Source of the DNA: Scytalidium lignicola
Lineage: Eukaryota > Ascomycota > Leotiomycetes
Assembly (NCBI GenBank): GCA_002812745.2
Contig: NCSJ02000010.1
Span: 124,001 to 188,000, forward strand
Direction of reading: 5' to 3'
DNA length: 64,000 nt
The notes beneath the pieces were generated by a model. That model saw only the letters and a program-made list of their open reading frames with translations. It was not told the origin of the DNA and ran no database searches. Positions 46,313 through 57,120 of the stretch are shown here, piece by piece. Numbering within the stretch: the first letter of the stretch is position 1; every line of letters starts with the position of its first letter. The translations under genes were made by a program, and so were the position numbers.

Positions 46313-48139
46313 CTACAAGTGATATTTGAAAAAGACATTGTAGTCTCCTTTCTCTGGCTCATCTTCCAATGGCACCCCGGAATCCTGTGCTTCTCGAATC
46401 CGGCGCTCACGCCTTTTGTTCACGATATGCATCCCAGTCATGTTGCAGAGGACCATGATGACAGCAAGTGCGGCTAGTGACATACAGATAGATATGCCTG
46501 GGATGTAACGAGGAGCAGTGGCAGTAGTATAAAACTGACCTGAAGCGACACCGCCAGTATTGCCAAAGGTCAAGGTGAGGCCAACCATTGAGGCGCGCTA
46601 TAATTGATTGTAAGTGGGTTTTCTAAGAACACATTTTATGCAGAGATATAAAAGATGAGAAATAAGAAAGTATAGGGCTAACCTTGTAGTAATTAGCGAC
46701 ATTGTCGTTAATCCACATGATATTGAGTGCTGGCGTCGGATAGATTCCCATGATAACAACTAAGTATTATACGTTAGATGCTGAAGGCTAATGCAAGATA
46801 GAAGCTGGAGTCTTACTGAAGCACGCAAAGTATCGTACGGCATCACTCTCCACCCCTATAAAAATAGCATAGCCTATGACCAGGCAAAGAACAGAAAGTA
46901 TAATCCAAGGCCCTCGCTTTGCTGTTCTGTCCGACATGTATGCCACGAGTAGAAACCAGACAAGACCCCACATATAGACCGGAACGGTAAGGAGGTTGGA
47001 GTGGACGGTGGTGTTACCTAGTCCTTTTAAAATGTTTGGAAGGAAAGTGGTGAACCCACTCACTGAGCAGTCTATCGAGAACTGATACACCCAGAACAAG
47101 TACCATTTTGGGTCTTTGACAGCCTTCATGATCTCGGTCCAGGAAAATTCATCATCGATACCCCAGTGTGGATTATTCTCGTAGCGGACCTTCATCATAG
47201 CCTTCTCCTCCGGAGTCAGAAACCACGCCTCTAAAGGCTTGTTGGGAAAGCAGAAAAAGAAGAGAGGTACTAATAGCAAAGTCATGAGGCCCTCTACGAC
47301 AAATAGCCAACGCCATCCAGCGAAGTGGGTTCCCTTGATGCTCAACAGACCGTATGCTAAAAGACCACCAAACGCACTGGCAAGGGCGCTGAATGCGTAT
47401 ATAATTGATGATCGCTTACCACGCTCAGATCTTTTGTAGAGTCCACCGATATAGATATTAATGCACGGAATGAGACCTGCTTCGAAAGCACCAACCAACA
47501 TACGGCAAGCATATAAGCCGCCAGCGTTTTGCACGAAAGCTGTGCACAAAGTCGACACACCCCAAGCGAAAGCGCAAAACGTGAGAAGATACCTAGGGCC
47601 AACGGCTTTAAGAAGAATGGCTACTGGGAACTCGAAAGGAACGTATGTGACCCAAAAGAGACTACTGGCCGTCCTTTACAGAGCAAAACCCTTGCGTCAG
47701 TTGATAGAACCCCTCAAAGATGTTCTAGAGTTGCATACCCAAATTGATTTCCGACAAGCTTAAGGTCTTGAGGCATTCCACCGGTATTTGCGTTTCCAAG
47801 GTTGCTCCTAGAGGAAAGATTCTCAGCAAAAAATCAAGTGGAGTTGGAGGATGGCCTACCTGTCGAGATTGGACGTCATATAAAAGCAGCCCATCAGACC
47901 GACCGCAAAAATCTACACATGTGTAAGTCCAAGTTGGTCTTTATTTTCCGTGGTCTAACTGGAGGGAGGTAAAGAGATGGCGTCCTTACGTCGAACTTCA
48001 TCATCATCCAGGCCTCGGATTTTTTGTCCACGTATACCAATGATTCGCCTTCAACAGCTGGTATAACAATCTCTCTTGCGGCGACCTTTGATGATGGGAT
48101 ACCACCCTTCTGGTCTTCCATGGCGATGTTGTTAGCCAT
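46313..48139 (-). CDS. DAL5/TNA1-type MFS permease (anion:cation symporter family), 493 aa
   Basis: Six exons: 47990-48139, 47860-47912, 47739-47807, 46817-47664, 46683-46759 and 46313-46597, sum 1482 nt. Helix 1 is split over exons 2 and 3 (AVGLMGCFYMTSNLDRSNLG), giving the LDRxNxGNA signature of this family. Then come QFGSLFWVTYVPFEFPVAIL, RMLVGAFEAGLIPCINIYIG, WRWLFVVEG at the end of the first half, and APRYIPGISICMSLAALAVI in the last helices. Known members carry allantoate, nicotinate, pantothenate or biotin-type anions; the substrate here is open. All exon phases fit, so the gene is intact even though it sits among broken genes. Confidence 0.9.
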
Positions 48140-49067
48140 CTTGGTATGTGGAAGAAGAAAATTTGAAGAACGGAGAGTGTGCCAGAGTCAGCGGTCTTTT
48201 TTTACAACAACATAGAACGTCTTTACTGTATTATATACAGGGAATGTGGTATTAAAATTATCATTATCTTCTATGGTATGCGAGGATCTAGTTTAATCTC
48301 TTGTCTTGATATCAGAGTAGAGTCCTTATCTCCAGAGTCGAGAACAACAATGAACGGTAAGCACACACTAGTCTTTTGCCTAATTGTTAGCGTGTTCCCT
48401 CTACTTGGTTCCCATAGATAAGGTGGTTGGGAAAGAGTTTCTCTGGGGTCTCCAGACGCTATCTCTAGTTTTGACCGCAAGCTGATCGTATCCCCTGAGA
48501 AGGGGCGACATAAATCTCATCAACCGGATGTTATGAGCCGAAGTGGCCTGTACCTTGTTCAAGCTGAATACGGAAAGATCGGAGATCCACGACTGCTTCT
48601 GAGAATTGCAAAGGTGGGATGGCATCAAGCCAATTAAGGTGGACAATGCATGGATGAGGCAAGGTAGTTTTTAAGCTAATGTCGTCGTGTTATCGCTGTA
48701 GATCCTGCCGACCTTAGACCACAGCTTACCTGATCATCCTTATTGATTATACATTTCAATGGATCTAGCCTTTGAACGAGTCGTTCTAGACGTTCCAGAA
48801 GTCTCCTGATACTCTGCCTGCTTAAAAATAGTTACTACGTCGAATGTGGACGTCTATCTCATGAATGGGGTCTTTTCCTAATTAAGTACAGATGATTATT
48901 CAGATTCCACAACTCAGCAGATACATTCCCCAGATCCAGCCTACGGCATTGGTTGCTCTCTACGCATTCCAGACTGATACCATTTACATATGGGAAGTCC
49001 AGAAGGGTCCTTCAATAATTCGGTTTGACCTTACCTATTCTATTGATCGCCGACTACGGTGTTTAGC

Positions 49068-49476
49068 GTAAGCTAAGTCAACCACCATGCACCTGTCCAA
49101 TTTTATCTCATTACCATCCATCCTTAACCGTGAATAACTTTACAATAATTCGTTTAAATGAATTCTAAATTGAAATATCATCTCCTTTTACTGTACAATT
49201 ACTCTGGTTTTAGTCCTAATCCCTATAAAAACAAAGGGTATTATAAGTCCAAAAATTCCTAATTCAGTATAATCAAAAGGTCTTTACGAGCCTTGTTTAA
49301 TCCTTGTTTTTTATTCTTAGAAAAGGGAAATCTTTAAAGAAAGAATAATTTAAGTAAGGATAAAATGCTTTCAATTACCTATCTAATCATACCAAAAAAA
49401 AAACCGCCAATGTCCGTCCATTCGAGCTTGTGCAAAGCTAGGGTGCGCCAAAAGCCATGGTGGTTGACTTAAGCTT
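49068..49476. repeat. Inverted repeat pair about 410 bp apart
   Basis: AAGCTAAGTCAACCACCATG at about 49070-49089 is found inverted at 49456-49476 (CATGGTGGTTGACTTAAGCT), one indel apart. The DNA between is AT-rich without an ORF. This could be the ends of a non-autonomous DNA element; a target-site duplication was not established. Confidence 0.5.
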
Positions 49477-49555
49477 TGACTATTCTCAACCACACCCTAT
49501 AGCTACCGTGTCTGATTCGCTGGTATCCTGGGACGCTAAATAGGGTAGGTTAGGC

Positions 49556-49868
49556 GGGTGCGGTTGGAAAAGGGCAAGACAGATATACTAGCGTCGCTAA
49601 ACGACTACACATACAAAAAAGTGTGATCTCATTTGCTCAAACCCTTATAATAATCCTTGTACTGTGGGGATTTCTCTTTTATGAATATTACCCAAATTGG
49701 TCCTTGTAGACCTTGTTCAGAAGCTCACAATCTACCGGTAAGTACTGTAGTCAGAATCCTACTCGGAATCCCAGTTTTGACCCTTGCAGATGTGAAATAT
49801 TTAAGGTGGGGAAGAACTAGTACTTAGTCGTGTTAGTGTCTGTCTTGCCCTTCCAACCGTACCCCACC
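49556..49868. repeat. MITE-like element with roughly 35-bp inverted ends
   Basis: The left arm 49556-49590 (GGGTGCGGTTGGAAAAGGGC, then AAGACAGATA) is inverted at 49832-49868 (TGTCTGTCTTGCCCTTCCAA, then CCGTACCCCACCC) with a 2-nt gap and a few mismatches. About 240 bp of non-coding sequence lies between. Size and structure suit a miniature inverted-repeat element, but no other copy is seen in the window. Confidence 0.55.
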
Positions 49869-50677
49869 CATGTTTGGCGGCCAAGGGGGGCTGGAAGCTT
49901 ATCTACATGCATCTACTCCACAATCGAAGAGCATTCATTATGATCTTAAGTCCACCAGTTACAGTGCCAGTTGAATCTTCTTTAAATCCAATACTAGATG
50001 TACTGGAACGCCTCAAAATTTAGGGAGACATTTTCATCGAGGAATTGGGCTTCTTAGTGGCAGAAAGAGTATATATTCTTTTCGTAAGATACAGTACCGA
50101 CATTTCGGGCAGATGATCGTCACTGATAACGCCAACTTAGCGTGTACACTGTTATCTTGAAGTGTTGGTGGCACAGTGAAAAAATGGAGGATTCGAAATT
50201 AAAATGGGGGTTTGGGCCGAATCAAAAACCTTTGGACGCATTCGTGTTTAAACGTGGTCATGATCTCCGTGACCGGAGTGGTAGAGAAAATATAGTCAGG
50301 ACATAGCAGTTTGAATCGGCTTCTGGGGTACAGTGCCGTAGTACGTACGTAGTCTCGAACCACCCTTATCTATTCAAAATTTACTCTTAGGCCTGAACCA
50401 GTTAGGGGAGGGGTTTGGCCTCGGGAATAATAAATTCGATAGTCGGTACAAACTCTTTGATTCTTACGGCTAGGCCAAGTACTACCCCGAGTCTCGTCCA
50501 GTAAGGTGTTAGGTCTGTATTCCTGGGGTATTAAAGCTATGATCTCACGATCTGCTTGAAAGCTGGTGAACATTGCTTCCTTTTTTATGTATCTGCTGTC
50601 ACTGCTACTTCATATTATCCCAATTCATACTGTGTCAAAGTTTTCCTGATCCACCTTGCATAACATCGGCAAGAAGC

Positions 50678-53159
50678 ATGAAAAACGATCTTGCCAAACC
50701 CAGGATGCTTGTTGACAAGTGCATTACTTTCGAATGTGGTGATCGAAGATATGCCGCGTGGGAAGGGAACACTGTAAGTACCTAAGTCGGCATTGAGAAT
50801 AAACCATTGAAATAAGCTTTAGGATACGTTGGTCAACGGATTTGAGGATAACTGTCTTGTGACTATTATCAGTGCTTCTGATACCGAGCCGATTACTGCC
50901 CAATGGCTTCAAAGTTGCGTGGAGAATTGGTTACAGACAGATGATGTTTTCACGTCCGAATTTCTGGGTGGAGTATTGCTTGAGGTTAATGAGACAGAAG
51001 GGACATTCCTTCCAGCTGATGTTCAAGCATTGTTTGAGAAGTGGGGAACTTCATCTCATGCTTTCATCAAGAGAGGCGCAAATAGAAAGCAGGGCGTTTA
51101 TATTGTCGACAAGGGCTACCTACGTGAGGTTCTTCGGCTGCACAATGATACTCATAATGTTTACATTTCATCGATGAGACGCACCTCAGAAGGACGGTAT
51201 GTAATGATCTTAAGCTATCCCCAACGATCACATCATTGACGTTTCTGCCATTAGCTTGGTCCCGTTGGGCCTAGGTGCTTCACCTTTCAACGAAGGATGT
51301 GTTGCGGTCCATTCCAGAATACGCATCAATGAAAACCCGATATTCCAGAAACTCGGCGCTCGTGTTGCTATCAAAGATCAATTTGAGATCGAAGGCTTTC
51401 GGAATTCAATAGGCAGCCGTGCCTGGCGTCGTCTGTATCCGGCTGCAACAAAAACTGCACCAGCCGTGCAGCGGTTGATTGATCAAGGAGCCGAAATAAC
51501 TGGATACACGCAAATGTGTGCTTATCATCAATATTATGAGCCCACTATGTGTATTGACTTTCAAACTCCATGGAATGCCCGTGCCGATGGATATCAATCA
51601 CCTGCTGGAGGTAGTAGTGGTCAAGGAGCGGCAATGGCAGCTTATGATTGGGTTGACTTTGCTATTGGAAGTGATAGTGAGTATTTTGAACATGAAGCAC
51701 CAATTTGTTAGATATTAGCTGATAATTTAATAGCGACTGTTAGTGCGCGAATGCCGGCTCAATGTAATGGCTGTTTTGCCATTCGTCCCACTTGGGGAGC
51801 TGTCTCGAACGAAGGGACTTGGAAGTCAAACCAGTTAGGCCCTACATATACCGTATAAGCAGATATGAGCCAATACTAACTGCATTAGCTGGTTTGACAC
51901 ATCTGCCTTGTTCGGCCGAGATATTTCCAAGTTTCCTGATTTTATAGAACTTTGGTATGGAGATAAACTCCCTGTAAAACAAGAGCCTCCCGTTCGTCAA
52001 AACTCCCTTCAAGAACTATTTACAAAATGTCTGATACAAATATACAGAAAGTTACCCAAATATACTGTCTAGCAGAATCATTACCCACCGCGAACACTCA
52101 ACAAATCGAAATTCTCCGTAAATGTGTTGAAGAGATTGAATCCTGTTTCGGAGTCTCAGTCCAATGGATATCATTGAACCAGCTCTGGGCAGAAAATCCA
52201 CCAAAGGAAGCAGGGAAGCTAACATTAGCCGAGTTTGTTGGAGAAGAGGTTATAATTCTGCTCTATACATCAAGTTTCTCTCTAACAAGATCATAGACCA
52301 AACGGCATACATGGGCCTTCGCAGACTGGACTCAATCCTTCAAACCTTTCCGTGAGCAATACATTGAGAAGTTCAGCGAAGAACCATTTTGGCCTCCGCC
52401 CCTTGGCATTGACAGATGGTATGTGTTATAGTATTGTCGTTTGATTCCTCTCATTCATACTTTCCACTCTGTCAAAATTTTGCCTGTTCCTCAGTTCAAC
52501 TCACTAATCAATAACAGGGCTGGTGCCAATGGCGTAACTATATCACAGCACGAGCAAGGATTAAACTACGTCGATATCTATAGACAATGGTTACGGTCCA
52601 CAATTTTTGACAGAGAAGGCCAGATCGTTGTCATGCCTATTAGGAATGTGCAGCCTAATTATCGAGATACTTGGGAAGTGTTAGTTTCAATTCATTATTC
52701 TCTAAGCTAACGTAAGAAGTTCAAGGAATCATATGTTAACGGATTGTGCAAATTAGTCCGCGTGGAGGCAGTGAGAACCTTTATGAACCTCAAATGCTTT
52801 CACCCGTCATGGGGACGCCAGAAATCGTTGTACCAGGTAAGTAGTAAATGAGAAGTCTTTTAGCAAAAGCGTCAACTGATTTTGAATCACTATCTAGTCG
52901 GTGAGATACCATACATCTCACGAATCAGCAAGAATGAAGAATATCTACCTGTATGTGTGTCGATCATGGGTGCTCGGGGTGGGTTCAATCCTTCATCTAT
53001 TGTGGTTTTCAACTTCGTCTGCATGATATGAACTTTTTAACTGACTCCCTCATGAAAAAAACAGGTTCCGATAAGCAATTGGCACAGACAATAGAGACAT
53101 GGTTGAAACATGCTAAAAGACCAACCAGCGTTTTGACGGGGAAGAGGATGTTTTGTTAG
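50678..53159 (+). CDS. Amidase-signature family protein (scytalone-dehydratase-like Arp1 N-terminal type), probably inactive
   Basis: Exons: 50678-50773, 50823-51196, 51255-51676, 51719-51833, 51889-52248, 52297-52418, 52518-52679, 52757-52836, 52898-52978 and 53065-53159. The N-terminal half reads WLQTDDVFTSEFLGGVLLEV and similar blocks. The amidase domain has the Lys of the triad (RVAIKDQFEIEG) and the Ser-containing GGSSGQGAAMAAYDW. The nucleophile motif expected as GSDTGGSIRG reads GSDTDNLIAT, so the nucleophile Ser is Leu. Exon 5 hits TAG at 52070-52072 between LPKYTV and AESLPTAN. A small deletion explains this; alternatively a 44-nt intron (52029-52072, weak donor GTCTGA) would restore the frame and give 620 aa. 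All other phases fit. Confidence 0.7.
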
Positions 53160-53572
53160 ATTCGACTGAAAGACATTGTCTGTTAGGCCTAGGACTGATT
53201 GGGGACCTTGCTGAGACCTTTTATTCATAAACTAATCGACAGCTTAATGCACGGTTCCCGTACCGGAAACTATAATTTTCTAACCAGGCCTGGTAATCCT
53301 GCGGGCCTGACAGATATAGAATGTTTGAATAAATGTTTTCAGTCAACCAAAGCAACATCAGGCCAAGGACATAAAAAAGAAACCTTGAATCCCGGAACGG
53401 AGAAGTATCTGTCAGGTTTTACTAGACATAGTCGATTTAAATTTTTCAAATGACAGCATCAATACATATAGTATAGCTACTAGTATCTTAAGCCTTTTAA
53501 AGTAGTAAATATGAAAATGTCATAAAAAGCTAGGCCCAAGTAAATGAACAGAAATATTAGGTCGATCATCGC
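53160..53572. other. Intergenic, 3' flanks of convergent genes
   Basis: No gene recognised; the open frame at 53199-53453 (+) has no protein-like features. Confidence 0.45.
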
Positions 53573-53950
53573 TCAAACCAGGCGATGCATAGCCTCTTTG
53601 CCCTCAAACCAGTGTTCCACGTTTTCTGCTGTCTCAGCGTACCAAGTATTCATCAATCTCTCATCAACGTATCCCACATGTGGCGTTGTAAGGAGGCAAG
53701 AGCGCCAATCTTGACCCCAGTAGTTACCTCGCGTCCACGGACTACTTAGAGGTAACAGTTCGATCTCGAAAACGTTCGTTGCAGCCCCCCTTATTCTCTC
53801 ATCCTCCAGCGCGTCGACGAGCTCGGCCTGATCAAGAGCGAGACGCGTTAACAAGCAGGGCGGAGGGCTTCATAAGCCGCAGCTCCTTTGCGCCAACGAT
53901 GCCCCGTGAGCGCTCGCTGAGCACGTAGTGTATACTCACGACATCAGCTC
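53573..53950 (-). pseudogene. D-isomer 2-hydroxyacid dehydrogenase, 3' fragment
   Basis: The upstream part (about 53950-53840) reads DVVSIHYVLSERSRGIVGAK, then ELRLMKPSALLVNASRS and a stop, matching the NAD-binding domain of the family. Near 53840 the frame shifts to DQAELVDALEDERIRGAATN, VFEIELLPLSSPW and LLTTPHVGYVDERLMNTWYA, ending at 53573. The catalytic His of TPHVGY is kept, but about two thirds of the gene, including the catalytic Arg region and dinucleotide-binding loop, is absent from the flanking DNA. A truncated, frameshifted relic. Confidence 0.8.
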
Positions 53951-54210
53951 TGCAGAATATGCAAGATAAAGCTTTATTGAGTTTATTTGCATTATGTGAC
54001 AAGTGCTCCTCACTGAGAGCGTGAGTGCATTTAGCCGAGAAGTAGAAGGTTCCTGGAACAGTTATCTGAAGTCATCTGTTTCACGTTGTAAGATACAGTA
54101 ACCTGCATCCACAATGGAGGCGCTCAAAAGCTTAGTTTTACTTTGATTTTTTAATAAAGACTATAAAATAAAACTCATAAATAACGTTTTATGTTCAGCA
54201 TCGCGGAGTC
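53951..54210. other. Promoter region of the SDR gene
   Basis: 260 bp, AT-rich near 54140-54180. Nothing else is seen. Confidence 0.4.
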
Positions 54211-55334
54211 ATGGTGAACCTATTTGGCCATTTTAATCTGTAAGTTATCCGTGATTCATACCGTGTGAGAAACTGTCCATCTTGATTAACCTGCAACCAG
54301 GCCACATGATTTCCTCACTAGCTTCCTCAAATCACAGTTCACTCCCCTTCCATATCCTACTACCGATTTCAGTAGCCAGACTGTTATAATTACTGGAGCA
54401 AACACAGGCCTTGGACTCGAAGCCGCGCGTCACTTTGTCCGTCTCAATGCAGCTCGAGTGATTCTAGGATGCCGCAGTCTTGCAAAGGGCGAGAACGCCA
54501 AGAAAGAGATCGAAGAGAGCACCAAGAGAGAGAACGTAGTAGAAGTATGGCAAGTTGATCTTGGATCTTTTGAGAGCGTCAAAAAATTTTGCGCCCAGGT
54601 CAATACGTTGGACCGTCTAGACGTCGTGGTTGAAAATGCTGGCATTGCAACCCCTGTATTTGAGAAGTTGGAAGGATATGAATCTACGATTACGGTCAAT
54701 GTCATTTCTACATTCTTGATGGCTCTGTTGCTGCTTCCTAAGTTAAGAGAACAAGGCTTAAAATTGGGCAAGATTCCACATCTTGTGATTGTTGCGTCCG
54801 ACGCTCATAATCAGGTGCGTTTCACATGGAATTTCTCCGAGGGTGTTCTTTTATGGTAACATACAATAGGCAACATTCAAGGAACAATCAGCTCCTTCGA
54901 TATTTGAGACCTTCCGTAGTCCGTCAAAGACTCAGGGAGACCGCTATAATGTCTCAAAACTCTTCGATATCTTTGCAGTGCGTGAGCTAGGTCCTGCTAT
55001 GGACTCATCCGGAAAGCCCAAAGTTATCTTAAATACGCTTACCCCAGGGTTCTGCTATTCGGAATTGATGCGGCATGCAAAGTTTCCATTGAACTTGTTA
55101 GGATGGGTGGGTAAATTGCTTATTGGTCGTAGCACGGAGGTTGGAAGTAGAACGTTCTTGGCTGCTGCCGTTGCTGGTCAGGAGAGCCATGGTGCTTATA
55201 TGACGGACTGTAAGGTTAGTGAGCCTAGCAGGTGGGTGAGGAGTGAGAAGGGAGAGAAGGCGCAGAAGAAGGTCTATAAGGAACTCCTGGGTGTTCTGGA
55301 GGGCATTGAGCCAGGGATTACACAAAACATTTGA
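54211..55334 (+). CDS. Short-chain dehydrogenase/reductase, retinol-dehydrogenase-like (335 aa)
   Basis: Three exons: 54211-54239, 54301-54814 and 54870-55334, sum 1008 nt. The first exon is 29 nt (MVNLFGHFN) and its splice gives LPHDFLTSFLKSQF. The NAD(P)-binding loop is TGANTGLG near residue 50, the NAG motif reads ENAGI, and the active-site RYNVSK supplies Tyr and Lys. It belongs to the classical SDR type often annotated as retinol dehydrogenase 12-like or short-chain dehydrogenase TIC 32-like, and should catalyse a carbonyl/alcohol redox reaction on an unknown substrate. A TA repeat follows the stop. Its neighbour is an AMACR-like gene in the same direction. Confidence 0.9.
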
Positions 55335-55844
55335 GAAATTTGGAATAAAATGCTTGACAAATTATATATATATATATATATACACAGTATATACAAATTG
55401 GAGTTATTTATTTATTCAAGGATGATCAGGTTCAGGAATACAATAATGGAACGCAGTCATTTGTGCCGAGTCAAGCTGCGGTTTGACGGACCAGTGCCGA
55501 AACTCGGAACACGGTTGTAAAGCGCGGTCATTTTGATATCCACAATTGATAACTAGAATCCTCCGTCCATGTACAATTGGCAACGTATCGACCTATTAAA
55601 GAAAGTAATTCGTGAATAGGAATAAAAAAGATTAGGATCACCTAGTGGTTAAGCCATCTTTTCATCCATATTTCCCCTCCTTTAGCAATGACGTCCAGTG
55701 GCCGAGATCCAACCTCGGCAATAATACCTACCCCCCTGCGACATTAGATTCCGGTTGATAATATATATATCAACTATTTGGTTGTAGAATAGTGATGAAT
55801 ATTATATTTAGTTTCTCGATCAAATTAATTAATAAACAGTTAAC
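55335..55844. other. Intergenic with a TA microsatellite at 55363-55382
   Basis: About ten TA units follow the SDR stop. A tRNA-like phrase (CCTAGTGGTTAAGCC near 55641) lacks a matching T-arm and was not called. The rest is promoter of the CoA-transferase gene. Confidence 0.5.
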
Positions 55845-57120
55845 ATGCCATCTGCTCCATCACTTACAGGAATTCGAGTTCTAGAATTCGCAGGCCTTGC
55901 ACCTGGTAAGCACCGCCAGAAGCGCATAAGATCAAAAAGTACTAACAAGGATTGCTACCAAAAAAGGCCCGTTTGCAGGCCTCTTGCTAACTGATAATGG
56001 AGCCTCTGTCCTACGAATAGATCGCGCAATTCCAAATGTTACATATACGAACAATAAGCCGCCACCAACTGGCGACCTACTTACAAGGCACAAACGCTCT
56101 GTCGCTGTGGACCTCAAGTCTACTGGAGGCGTAGACTTCATAAAGTCGCTTGCTCCCCACGTGGATGTAATCATTGATCCTTTTCGACCTGGTGTGCTAG
56201 AGAAATTGGGCCTAGGTCCAGATGTCCTTCTCAAGATTAATCCCAGGCTGATATATGGCCGTATGACGGGGTTTAGAAGAGATGGAAAATATAAAGAAAT
56301 GGCTGGCCATGATATCAATTACATAGCTGTTTCGGGAGCTCTAGCCCTGCTTGGTGGTAAGGGAGAGAAGCCTCTTCCGCCAGCTAATATCCTCGGCGAT
56401 TTTGCGGGTGGTGGTGCTGTATTGTTTCAGGGCATACTGTTGGCTTTGCTGGCTAGAGAGAGAGATGGTAAGGGCCAAGTTGTGGAGGCCAATATGGTTG
56501 ATGGGAGCGCGTATCTTGCAACGTTGCCGAGGCTGTTATTGAAAACTCCGAGCTGGTCACAGCCAAGAGGGGAGAATCTTCTTGATGGTGGATGTCCTTA
56601 CTATGATACCTACGAGACCAAAGATGGGAAGTATATGGCCGTAGGTGCTTTGGAACCACAGTTCTTTGCAGAGCTGTTGAAAGGGCTGGGACTTGCTGGC
56701 CAAGGAATTGAGAAGACAAGGATGCAGAGGGAGACCTGGCCGGACTTGAAGGGCAAATTTGAGAAAATATTCAAATCAAAGACGAGATCTGAGTGGGAAG
56801 CTGTCTTCGATAAGACAGATGCTTGCTGTACACCTGTTCTTGACTACCGGGAGCTGGAGAGCGATCCTACTAGGGAAGGTGATCAAAGACCTTCCGTAAC
56901 GTTGCGAGAAACTCCAAGTTTGGCCTTAAAGAAAGGATCCGTGGACAGAGATCCATCAACTGGCCAAGGAAACGGTGTTGAAGGAGAGGGCTATACTGGT
57001 AGCCCTCTCCTTGCTGGGTATGGAGAAGAAAGGTTAACAGAATGGTTGGGATGGAAGCGTGGAAAGGAGTACGTCGTGGAAAATGGTGGTCTGGTCACGA
57101 AACAGTCCTCGAAATTATGA
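55845..57120 (+). CDS. CoA-transferase family III / alpha-methylacyl-CoA racemase-like, peroxisomal (404 aa)
   Basis: Two exons: 55845-55905 and 55967-57120, sum 1215 nt. The join reads [17 protein letters not shown], the family's N-terminal CoA-binding loop. [15 protein letters not shown] and [12 protein letters not shown] follow. The catalytic pair of alpha-methylacyl-CoA racemase is present: His in [11 protein letters not shown] (about residue 134) and Asp in [10 protein letters not shown] (about 164). The C-terminus is SKL, the classic PTS1 peroxisomal signal. It probably racemises 2-methyl-branched acyl-CoAs for beta-oxidation, or acts as a related CoA-transferase. Length fits the family (380-400). 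Confidence 0.93.

Larger units (their letters stand above)
48140..50677. other. AT-rich accessory intergenic region, 2.5 kb, with inverted repeats
   Basis: No gene on either strand. The part 49100-49400 is very AT-rich. It contains two inverted-repeat pairs listed separately and separates the permease and amidase-like genes. Confidence 0.5.

Noticed and set aside
55636..55735. tRNA-like phrase CCTAGTGGTTAAGCC followed by CCGAGATCCAACCTCGG
   Set aside because: The D-arm resemblance is fair, but there is no GGTTCGAATCC-type T-arm and no acceptor stem pairing.
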